From Candidatus Bathyarchaeia archaeon (lineage in GTDB: Archaea; Thermoproteota; Bathyarchaeia; Hecatellales; Hecatellaceae), in NCBI GenBank assembly GCA_038883335.1, contig JAVZMI010000005.1, positions 38,233 through 102,232 of the forward strand: a stretch of DNA of 64,000 nt, read 5' to 3'. Below, piece by piece: positions 44,559 through 51,825 of the stretch. The number at the start of each line of letters is the position of its first letter. Position 1 is the stretch's first letter. Under the pieces are notes generated by a model. That model saw only the letters and a program-made list of their open reading frames with translations. It was not told the origin of the DNA and ran no database searches. Position numbers and translations under genes: made by a program.

Positions 44559-45137
44559 TTAACGCATCTTCTCTTTTAGTTCGTCTAGAAGCTTTCTGGC
44601 TGACGTGAGCTCTAAGGAGCAAATCTTCTTCTCAGCATCCATCCACATATCCTCTGTAAGTCTTCCGGGGTAGCCGAGCTGCGTATACTCGTAGGCTTGG
44701 AAGGCCATCTCCAATTTGTCAGCAGCCTCAACTATTTTTGTCTCAACCGAGTCTCCCTCCCTATACTGCCTCCAGATCTCCCAGTATCTCTCCCGCAGCT
44801 CTGCCGGAATTTCCGCGAAGAGATCAGCAAGTACGGCTTTCTCAACCTCCCGCTTCGTCTTGGAGTTAGGGCTCAGGTAGCTCCAAGCCTCCTTATCTAT
44901 ATCCTTCAGTATTACTTCTGGGAGGTCATGGATGATAGCCATTCTAAGGATCAGATCGGAGTCTACCTTAAGCTTCGGAGTCTCCAGGTCGACGAGGAGC
45001 ATAGCTATGAAGGCTGTTCTAAGCGTGTGCTCAGCTATTGACTCCACATCCCCTCTTCCAATGCCCTTCGTCAGCCAACCGGTTCGCAGGTGGCGTTTAA
45101 GTTGGCTGAATCTCAGAATAAGTTCCACTAGACTCAT
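44559..45137 (-). CDS. HD-domain hydrolase, YfbR-like
   Basis: HD-domain phosphohydrolases of this size (192) cut 5'-nucleotides or related substrates. Metal ligands are visible in SIAEHTLRTAFIAML (His), MAIIHDLPEVI (His-Asp) and late VEAADKLEMAFQA (Asp). Starts at ATG 45137. It stands alone between the antiporter and DNA ligase. Substrate not determined; a nucleotide-pool role fits the family. Confidence 0.9.
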   Translation of the reverse strand: MSLVELILRFSQLKRHLRTGWLTKGIGRGDVESIAEHTLRTAFIAMLLVDLETPKLKVDSDLILRMAIIHDLPEVILKDIDKEAWSYLSPNSKTKREVEKAVLADLFAEIPAELRERYWEIWRQYREGDSVETKIVEAADKLEMAFQAYEYTQLGYPGRLTEDMWMDAEKKICSLELTSARKLLDELKEKMR

Positions 45138-45317
45138 CCCACCATATCACCTTTGCTCCCCTTAAGACCCTGAGGTCATATTAGACTTAGGGTATAGTCT
45201 AATCAGACGATAACTAACCAGACTATGGAAATGAAGACTAAAGTTAAGGCTTGACATCTCGGGCAGGGGCGGGGTGTCAATAAGCCATTTACAGTCTTCA
45301 CGGCAACCTAACGTGGT

Positions 45318-47099
45318 CTATACTACCGCCTCAGATGGTTTCTCTGCGATCTTCTTCAGTTGGCGTCGATACATTTCCACAATCTCTTTGACGGTTGTTG
45401 CATCCTCTGGCGCCTTGTCGTTTCGGTAATTCCCAGTGAAGCGGGGGAACCTCACCGCCAACCCGCTACCCTTTCTAATTATATCCATCCCAGCTGGGTG
45501 GATTGGGCTCAAAGTTATCTCAGCGCCTATAATCTCAAGGACTACCGCGGGGATGAACCAGACATCTGCTTTCAGCTGAGACTCTACCCTCGCATGGCGG
45601 TGGTCTATCTTATAATCCTTGAGAAGAGTAGGTAGCTTCGCTAGGTCTTCGTCTGTGAAGCCTGAACCGCACTTTGAGATGGTTGGGAAAGTGTCCTTCT
45701 CATCATCGTAGGCAGCCATTAAAAGAGCACCATAGGTTCCACCACGCTTCCCCCTCCCGTGGAATGCCCCAACAACGACGAGGTCAAGTGTATCGGTCAG
45801 TAGCGCTTGATAATCTCTCTTCAATTTTATCCAGAGCCAACCTCTAGCGCCAGCCTGATAGATAGAATCCGAGGCGACAGACTTTACCACCAGCCCCTCG
45901 CAACCCTCAGACACCGCTTCCTCGAAAAATTTCTCCAACTTCTCCGGGTCATCGGTGACTAGAGCCTTAGCGATCCTCACCCGGTCCGACTCTTCGACGA
46001 TCTTCTCTAAGCTCTTCCGTCTCTCGGGGTATGGTGCAGTTGTCAAGTCTTGCCCGTCGACATAGAGGGCGTCAAACATGAAGAGGGATACAGGGTAAGT
46101 CTCCATGGCTTCTTCAATACGGTATTTACGCCGCCGATGCATCAGCTCCTGGAAAGGCATCAGCTCGTCAGTCTCTGGGTTTACCGCTACGCATTCGCAT
46201 TCGACTATAGCTTCCTTTACATGGACGTATTGCTGAATGAGTTTGCATGCGTCGGGGTAATGGTTTGTTATGTTCTCCAATCTACGTGAGAAAAGCATCA
46301 CTTTGCCTCCATCTTTGTGGGCTTGGAGTCTCTCCCCGTCATACTTATACTCGGCTGCCCCAACTCCACCCAGCTTCTCCAAAATCTCGTTCGCTGAGGG
46401 GAGCCTCTCCGCCAGCATCGGACGGATTGGCTTTCCTACGACAACCTTGAACTGCTCAACACCCTTTATGCCCATCTCAACCACAACCCTAGCCACGCTG
46501 CCAAGGTCTGAAGATAAATTATATGCCCTCTCAAGCCTAGGCCTCTCCTCCCTTGAGCCACAGTAAGCCGCTGCCAAAGCGTCTAGTATTGTCATGTCAG
46601 CCAACCCAAGCCTGAGCTTTCCAGTCACGGTCCTCATAATGTATTTAGCTTCTCTAGGCTCCGCATCTATTAGCAAGCTGGAAAGTAGACGAATCTTAGT
46701 CTCCTGAGCGCCCTCTCCAACCGCTCTGGCGATCTTATCCAATGTCTCATAGACCCTCTCAACGGTTAGGGGCTCTCGCATTAGAGCAACTTGAACTCTC
46801 TTCTTCAGAATGCTCGCAGCCGTCTCACCGAGGTCGCCAGTCTTCTCTAGGTTCTGCAGGATGGCAGCTTCCCCCAAGCCGGAAACCAAAGCAAGCGCTC
46901 TTATTCCGAGCTTCTCAGCTATGCCAACCTCTATGCCCATATAATCTGGGTAAAGTTTCCCCTGAGTGAGGTAGACTACTTTATCAATAACAGACGCCGG
47001 AGTTTTCTTGAAAAGAGAGATGAGATGATCTGTGATCTCCAACCTCTTGGTAGTAGCCTCTATCTTCTCGTACATCTCGGTGATGAGTGAATAGTCCAA
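45318..47099 (-). CDS. lig: ATP-dependent DNA ligase
   Basis: It seals nicks in replication and repair using ATP. The catalytic lysine is K252 in EYKYDGERLQAH (motif I) when counted from TTG 47099, matching the place known in archaeal ligases. Other motifs: LFDALYVDG (III), EGLVVKS (IV), WIKLKRDY (V). N-terminal DNA-binding domain of about 200 residues; C-terminal OB fold with PRFTG. A GTG at 47132 is in frame, but a TATA box at 47135-47142 puts the transcript start after it, and GGTGGAGGT ends right before TTG 47099. Homologues also begin MDYSLI-like. Confidence 0.95.
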   Translation of the reverse strand: MDYSLITEMYEKIEATTKRLEITDHLISLFKKTPASVIDKVVYLTQGKLYPDYMGIEVGIAEKLGIRALALVSGLGEAAILQNLEKTGDLGETAASILKKRVQVALMREPLTVERVYETLDKIARAVGEGAQETKIRLLSSLLIDAEPREAKYIMRTVTGKLRLGLADMTILDALAAAYCGSREERPRLERAYNLSSDLGSVARVVVEMGIKGVEQFKVVVGKPIRPMLAERLPSANEILEKLGGVGAAEYKYDGERLQAHKDGGKVMLFSRRLENITNHYPDACKLIQQYVHVKEAIVECECVAVNPETDELMPFQELMHRRRKYRIEEAMETYPVSLFMFDALYVDGQDLTTAPYPERRKSLEKIVEESDRVRIAKALVTDDPEKLEKFFEEAVSEGCEGLVVKSVASDSIYQAGARGWLWIKLKRDYQALLTDTLDLVVVGAFHGRGKRGGTYGALLMAAYDDEKDTFPTISKCGSGFTDEDLAKLPTLLKDYKIDHRHARVESQLKADVWFIPAVVLEIIGAEITLSPIHPAGMDIIRKGSGLAVRFPRFTGNYRNDKAPEDATTVKEIVEMYRRQLKKIAEKPSEAVV

Positions 47100-47134
47100 A
47101 CCTCCACCTTCAACAGAGGTAAACAGATCCACTG

Positions 47135-47142
47135 TTTAAAGG
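47135..47142 (-). promoter_or_regulatory. TATA box of DNA ligase
   Basis: On the minus strand it reads CCTTTAAA. A start near 47113 falls inside the longer frame, supporting TTG 47099 as the ligase start. Confidence 0.5.
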
Positions 47143-47209
47143 ATTACTCTGGGAACCAAGGTATTTATTTCAGGATACAAGAGCAGATATAGAGTGGAGG
47201 TTTGTAGCA

Positions 47210-48013
47210 ATGGACTGGGGAATGGAGAATCGTTTGGCAAGGATAATAAGACCAGAAACTGGCCGCACCCTAATGTTGGCAGTCGACCATGGATATTTCC
47301 TCGGACCGACCACACGACTTGAAGAGCCCAGTAAGACCATCGAGCCATTGATCCCGTATACAGATGCCATTATGCTTACAAGAGGAATACTACGCTCCTC
47401 TGTAAAGGCTACTGCCAACATACCGGTCGTCCTTAGAGTATCAGGCGGTACAAGCATTGTAGGGGGGCCACTCTCCAATGAAGGAATCACCACCTCTATG
47501 AAGGAGGCAGTTCGCCTCAATGCGGCTGCAGTTGCACTATCCATCTTCGTTGGCACAGAACATGAAAAGCAGACCCTGCTCAGCCTGTCAAAGCTTGTAG
47601 ATGAAGGTGAAGAATACGGTATACCTGTCATCGCGGTTACCGCTGTAGGTAAAGAGTTAGAGAAGCGTGATGCACGCTATCTCGCCCTAAGTTGCCGCAT
47701 CGCGGCGGAGCTAGGTGCCCGTATGGTGAAGACCTACTACTGTGAAGGATTCGAGAAAGTCGCGAAAGGATGCCCAGTACCCTTGGTTGTTGCCGGAGGA
47801 CCTAAACTAGCAACAGAACTTGACGTGTTGAAACTCACCTACAACGCCCTCCAAGAGGGGGCTGTAGGTGTGGATATGGGGAGGAACATTTGGCAGTCTG
47901 ACTACCCCGTGGCAATGATCAGGGCTCTCCGCGCCATCATTCACGAGAAGGCTACCGTGGAAGAGGCTTACCATATATTTAACGAGATAAAGCAAGACAA
48001 AAGGCAGCCATGA
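47210..48013 (+). CDS. Class I aldolase/thiolase of the DeoC-LsrF (FbaB) family
   Basis: Archaeal members act as class I fructose-bisphosphate aldolases or as LsrF-type thiolases. The sequence MDWGMENRLARI, LAVDHGYFLGPT, LRVSGGTSIVGG and the Schiff-base lysine K174 in MVKTYYCEGF match this group, and resemble LsrF (autoinducer-2 breakdown) more than FbaB from memory. The phosphate loop is GVDMGRNIWQS. ATG at 47210. It is followed by a zinc alcohol dehydrogenase on the same strand. No glycolytic neighbours, so the substrate is open between sugar phosphate and LsrF-like. Confidence 0.88.
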   Translation: MDWGMENRLARIIRPETGRTLMLAVDHGYFLGPTTRLEEPSKTIEPLIPYTDAIMLTRGILRSSVKATANIPVVLRVSGGTSIVGGPLSNEGITTSMKEAVRLNAAAVALSIFVGTEHEKQTLLSLSKLVDEGEEYGIPVIAVTAVGKELEKRDARYLALSCRIAAELGARMVKTYYCEGFEKVAKGCPVPLVVAGGPKLATELDVLKLTYNALQEGAVGVDMGRNIWQSDYPVAMIRALRAIIHEKATVEEAYHIFNEIKQDKRQP

Positions 48014-48079
48014 ACGCCAGCCCTCCAGATCAAATTAATACAAGAAAAAGCCACAGTAGCATACATCAGACGAAAGGCA

Positions 48080-49126
48080 TTGGCGGTAGTGGTTGCAGTG
48101 CGGGTAGCAACGTATTATAGCAACCGGGATGTACGGTTGGAGGAGTCTCCAACGCCAACTATAGGTCCCGGTGAACTCTTGGTGCGGGTGGAGGCAAGTG
48201 GCATATGCGGCTCCGATGTCATGGAATGGTACCGCAAAAAGAAGGCACCAATCGTCCTAGGCCATGAGATTGCTGGTGTAGTCGCCGAGGTGGGGGAGGG
48301 GGTAACCCTCTATAAAGTGGGTGACCGGGTAACTGCTTCTCACCACGTGCCCTGCAACACCTGCCATTATTGCTTGAGCGGCCACCATACGGTTTGTGAG
48401 ACGCTTCGTAGCACGAACTTTGACCCAGGCGGCTTCGCCGAGTACATTCGGCTGCCAGCGGTCAACGTAAGATATGGGGTATACCCATTACCCGATGATG
48501 TATCCTTCGAGGAGGCAGCATTCACTGAGCCGTTGGCGTGTGTCCTGCGGGGGCAGAGGCTGGCGCATGTAGAACCAGGAAGTAGTGTTCTTGTAATTGG
48601 TAGTGGCATCTCAGGTCTGCTTCACATTCAGCTAGCCCGCGCGCTTGGAGCGGGGCTTGTGGTGGCAACAGATGTAAGTGAGTATAGGTTAGATGCGGCA
48701 CGACGGTTTGGGGCTGACGCCGTGATCCATGCGAAAGAAGACATCCCTGCACTCCTCCGTCAGCTCAATAGTGGGAGGCTTGCAGATAGGGTGATAGTCT
48801 CCACTAGCGCAGCATCAGCTTTTACGCAAGCATTCAACTCGGTAGAGCGGGGAGGTACTGTCCTCTTATTTGCGCCGACAGAGCAAGGTGTCACGATTCC
48901 ACTCTCCGTGAACGACCTTTTCTGGCGTAACGAGATAACACTCACAAGCTCTTATGCAGGTAGCCCAGCCGATCATGTGGTTGCGCTGGAGTTAATTCGA
49001 AGGCGGAGAGTACGGGTTAGGGAGATGATAACTCATAGGTTTGGGTTAGCTGAGACAGGGCTGGGCTTCAGGCTAGTCGCGGAGGCTAAGAACTCAATCA
49101 AGGTTATCATCGAACCCCAGAGGTAG
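48080..49126 (+). CDS. Zinc-dependent alcohol/polyol dehydrogenase (MDR family)
   Basis: This 348-residue NAD(P)-linked dehydrogenase has GICGSDVMEWY and GHEIAGVVAEVGEGV (catalytic zinc), a structural zinc cluster CNTCHYCLSGHHTVC and a Rossmann motif VLVIGSGISGLLHIQLA. It resembles sorbitol and threonine dehydrogenases. The start is a TTG at 48080. It follows the aldolase by 66 bases, suggesting one transcript. Together they might interconvert a ketose or a similar compound. Substrate unknown. Confidence 0.9.
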   Translation: MAVVVAVRVATYYSNRDVRLEESPTPTIGPGELLVRVEASGICGSDVMEWYRKKKAPIVLGHEIAGVVAEVGEGVTLYKVGDRVTASHHVPCNTCHYCLSGHHTVCETLRSTNFDPGGFAEYIRLPAVNVRYGVYPLPDDVSFEEAAFTEPLACVLRGQRLAHVEPGSSVLVIGSGISGLLHIQLARALGAGLVVATDVSEYRLDAARRFGADAVIHAKEDIPALLRQLNSGRLADRVIVSTSAASAFTQAFNSVERGGTVLLFAPTEQGVTIPLSVNDLFWRNEITLTSSYAGSPADHVVALELIRRRRVRVREMITHRFGLAETGLGFRLVAEAKNSIKVIIEPQR

Positions 49127-49233
49127 CCAGACTTGTTTGTTAGATGATAATCTAAAGTACGGTGCACAATCTCGATTTTAACCTGAATTTGTGCCGATGA
49201 CAAGTTCAACTTCGCCTTAGAATCGTTTTAGGT

Positions 49234-49253
49234 GTTAGCGTATGTACGCTAAC
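49234..49253. repeat. Perfect inverted repeat between convergent genes
   Basis: GTTAGCGTA and TACGCTAAC are exact reverse complements separated by TG, a 9-base-pair stem with a 2-base centre. It lies between the ADH and MoaD-like genes, which converge. It is too tight for a normal hairpin loop and lacks a T-run, so a protein-binding dyad is as likely as a terminator. Confidence 0.6.
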
Positions 49254-49296
49254 CAAACCTGCATCCTTCGCCTGCGGTTTTTCTCTGAGTCACGGT

Positions 49297-49593
49297 TCAG
49301 CCTCCCCCCACGGGGGGGATGATGGCTATTGTATCTCCTTCATTCAGGTGGGTAGCCATCCCATCGAGAAGGTTTGCATTGCGACCGTTTATTAGCACTT
49401 GGAGAAAAGGCTTGATCGCCCCTTCATCTAAAGTGTAATCAGTAAATCTGGAGCCATATTTTCTTGAGAGGCTATTAAAGACATCTTCTAGAGTGGCATT
49501 TGGTTGGAGTATAAGTTCCTCCTCTTTCTTTCCCACAATCTCCCTTAGAGTGGTGAAGAATCTTACCTTAATCTTCACTCCACACTCTAACAC
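49297..49593 (-). CDS. MoaD/ThiS/SAMP-like beta-grasp protein
   Basis: Ubiquitin-fold sulfur carriers serve molybdopterin or thiamine synthesis; archaeal SAMPs also conjugate to proteins. At 98 residues it has VRFFTTLREIVGKKEEEL at the N-terminus, the central NATLEDVFNSL and the C-terminal PPVGGG tail that is adenylated by an E1-like enzyme. A GGAGG lies 11 bases before the GTG at 49593. It is near the proteasome gene, so protein tagging is a fair guess, with molybdopterin synthesis the main alternative. Confidence 0.88.
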   Translation of the reverse strand: MLECGVKIKVRFFTTLREIVGKKEEELILQPNATLEDVFNSLSRKYGSRFTDYTLDEGAIKPFLQVLINGRNANLLDGMATHLNEGDTIAIIPPVGGG

Positions 49594-49641
49594 GCCTAAA
49601 TTAACCTCCTGCTGGGGTTATTTTGAAGAATACATATATTA

Positions 49642-49899
49642 TTAAAATGTTCTGCGTACTTTCCTATCGCGCGTAGCCGAGCATGTGTTAACTCGGCTTG
49701 GTTTCCTCCACAGGGATACACCCGTCTTGGTATTCTTAACTTCTAAGACTCTATGGAGGGGTATCAGTATCTCCTCGCCGTTTGACCTGTAGGTGAAGCA
49801 AGCTCGGCTTATCTTGAGAATTGATGAGAAGGGAATGGTCTTTTTGTCGCTGACTGCACCTCTATGGATGAATGTGACTGTGAAATCTTCAACCGGCAT
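49642..49899 (-). CDS. DUF504 / UPF0248 (MJ1316-type RNA-repair) domain protein
   Basis: This small archaeal family is linked to RNA end repair. The core is FIHRGAVSDKKTIPFSSIL and then ILIPLHRVLEVKNTKTGVSLWRK. The ATG at 49899 has GGAGTGG before it. Homologues usually begin about 13 residues earlier, and the frame does continue upstream (LREILGKIFWSGS) but with no ATG, GTG or TTG. So the true start is unsure. The 3' part (NTCSATRDRKVRRTF) is not conserved. Divergent from psmB over a shared promoter region. Confidence 0.8.
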   Translation of the reverse strand: MPVEDFTVTFIHRGAVSDKKTIPFSSILKISRACFTYRSNGEEILIPLHRVLEVKNTKTGVSLWRKPSRVNTCSATRDRKVRRTF

Positions 49900-49975
49900 A
49901 CTGCCACTCCAGAAGATCTTCCCTAATATCTCTCTTAACCCTTTAGGTCTTGTCCCCTATTCACCTGCGATAACG

Positions 49976-49985
49976 ATTTATAATA
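49976..49985. promoter_or_regulatory. Overlapping TATA box for psmB and DUF504 gene
   Basis: GATTTATAAT reads as a box on the plus strand (start near 50008, then GGAGG before the ATG at 50021). On the minus strand the same bases read ATTATAAATC. One AT-rich box could serve both genes. Confidence 0.45.
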
Positions 49986-50020
49986 GCCTGTATTTATCCC
50001 AATAAACAGGAGGCTTAATA

Positions 50021-50626
50021 ATGGCTCATATCCCATTCCTGCCCGGGGCTACAACTCTTGGTATAACTTTTAAAGACGGGGTAATCCTAGCCTCGGAGAA
50101 GAGAGTCGCGTATGGATACCTCGTCCTTAGTAAGGCGGGTAAGAAGGTTTTTAAGCTCACCGATAGAGTTGGCGCTGCATGCGCCGGTTTAGTCGCGGAT
50201 ATGCAAATACTGGCAAGGTATGTTGCCTCCCTCTCCATGCTTCACAGCCTAGACAGCGCACGGCCGTCCTCTGTAATCGCGGTGGCAAAGCTGATGGCCA
50301 ACATCCTCTTCGAGAGGAGGCTCTTCCCCCTGCTCACACAGACCATAATTGGGGGTGTCGATGAGGAGGGGCCAGCAATATATGTCTTGGACCCTCTTGG
50401 GTCGCTGATAAAGGACAAGTTCTCATGCGTCGGCTCCGGTGCAGAGATAGCTACAGGCATAATAGAATCCAGCTATAAAGAGGACATGACTCAAGAAGAG
50501 GCGAAGGAGCTGGCGCTTAGAAGCATAAAAGCGGCTGTAGCTAGAGACATCCAGAGCGGTGACGGTGCTGACTTCATGATAATAACGCCCAACGGGATTG
50601 TCGAAGAGACCATAAGCTTCAAGTGA
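50021..50626 (+). CDS. psmB: Proteasome beta subunit, probably non-catalytic (Thr1 replaced by Ala)
   Basis: The 20S proteasome beta ring cuts proteins with an N-terminal threonine. Here the sequence FLPGATTLGITFKDG aligns so that family residue 1 is Ala10, not Thr: Gly at family position 5, KD at 9-10, E26 (family 17) and K42 (family 33) all fit. Catalytic Thr1 is missing. The protein also has only a 9-residue leader. It resembles crenarchaeal beta1 subunits, which also lack Thr1 and depend on an active beta2. The shift by one, with T11 as Thr1, would break the spacing. Strong GGAGG. Next gene is an M20 peptidase. Confidence 0.92.
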   Translation: MAHIPFLPGATTLGITFKDGVILASEKRVAYGYLVLSKAGKKVFKLTDRVGAACAGLVADMQILARYVASLSMLHSLDSARPSSVIAVAKLMANILFERRLFPLLTQTIIGGVDEEGPAIYVLDPLGSLIKDKFSCVGSGAEIATGIIESSYKEDMTQEEAKELALRSIKAAVARDIQSGDGADFMIITPNGIVEETISFK

Positions 50627-50635
50627 AATGCACTC

Positions 50636-51805
50636 TTGAAGCTCCTCTCACAAAGTTCACCAAGTATCACCCTGAGAGATGTAAAGCCAATTTTGGAGGA
50701 GCTTATCTCTATCCCAAGTGTGAGTGGTAACGAGCATGACATAGCAGACTGGCTAGCCAACTATCTCTCTGGGTTAGGCTTCAATGTGGAGAAGATTGAT
50801 ACACCTGAATGTGGCCCAGACATCCTAGCTAGTCTTAGCCGCGGTGAGAAGGGTGCCTGCCTCCTTCTCTACGGTCATATGGATACTATAGAGCCTGTCT
50901 CAGGCTGGGCCTATCCCCCATTCAAACCTACCCTGAAGGGTAGCCGCCTCTATGGCTTGGGTGCCTCTGATATGAAGGGTGGGATAGCCGCAATATTGGC
51001 GGCGGCTAATAAGCTGCGGAGGGTGAAATTGAGGGGCTCACTCCTAGTAGCCTTTGGGAGCGACGAGGAGCTTTATTCTAGGGGGTGTGATGCTCTGATT
51101 CAGAAAGGGAAGTTAAGAGGCATCCATGCCGCCATCTCCGCGGAGCCTACTCAGCTCGATCTGGTGGAGGGGAGGGGGGGTCGAGCGGTTTATGAGGTCT
51201 CCGTTAAAGGCACATCCAGCCACGGCGCCCTTGCTGAGGAGGGTGTAAACGCGGTGGATGAAGCTGCTAGGTTCATAACCCACCTCAAGCGTCTACCCCT
51301 GAAAAGGTTTAGGGGCGTGAAGGGGGCCGTATCCATTTTATCAGTTAGCGGAGGGACCGAGTTTCTCTCTATTCCGGACTTCTGCCGCATACTGGTTGAT
51401 AGGCTTCTCGTGCCCGGGGAGACTAAGGAGACTGCATTGAAGCAGATCGAGAAGCTGATAGCTGACCTCGACTCGGATGCTAAGTTCAGAGTGCGGTTGA
51501 TGACGCGTAAAACTCCGTTTATGGAACCTTACGTTCTGAGCCGCAGGAGCCTGATATCGAATATTGTTGAGCGGGCATGCCAAATAGTCAGCGGTTTCAA
51601 ACCTCGCAGGCGCATAGAGCTCTCCGTTGGCGATGAGAATTATCTGGTGGTTAGAGGTAGGATTCCCACAGTCTCAATAGGACCTAAAGGTGGTGGAGCA
51701 CATGCTCCCAACGAGTATGTTGATTTGCCTTCAGTTGTGGAGGCGGCTAAAATTTATGCCGCATCAGCAGCGATATACCTTAATAGTTGGGCTGAGAGCG
51801 ATTGA
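50636..51805 (+). CDS. M20-family metallopeptidase (ArgE/DapE/carboxypeptidase-like)
   Basis: M20 enzymes use two zinc ions to cleave amide bonds of amino acids, peptides or acylated amino acids. Ligands: YGHMDT, GASDMKGG, SDEE, SAEPT and a late GGAHAPNEYV. A dimerisation lid occupies the middle. At 389 residues it is the normal size. The start is TTG 50636, 10 bases after psmB; the end overlaps the in-frame start of alaS. Function may be peptide trimming after the proteasome, or lysine/arginine synthesis; the sequence does not decide. Confidence 0.9.
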   Translation: MKLLSQSSPSITLRDVKPILEELISIPSVSGNEHDIADWLANYLSGLGFNVEKIDTPECGPDILASLSRGEKGACLLLYGHMDTIEPVSGWAYPPFKPTLKGSRLYGLGASDMKGGIAAILAAANKLRRVKLRGSLLVAFGSDEELYSRGCDALIQKGKLRGIHAAISAEPTQLDLVEGRGGRAVYEVSVKGTSSHGALAEEGVNAVDEAARFITHLKRLPLKRFRGVKGAVSILSVSGGTEFLSIPDFCRILVDRLLVPGETKETALKQIEKLIADLDSDAKFRVRLMTRKTPFMEPYVLSRRSLISNIVERACQIVSGFKPRRRIELSVGDENYLVVRGRIPTVSIGPKGGGAHAPNEYVDLPSVVEAAKIYAASAAIYLNSWAESD

Positions 51806-51825
51806 AGACTAAGGTCGGAGGCATG

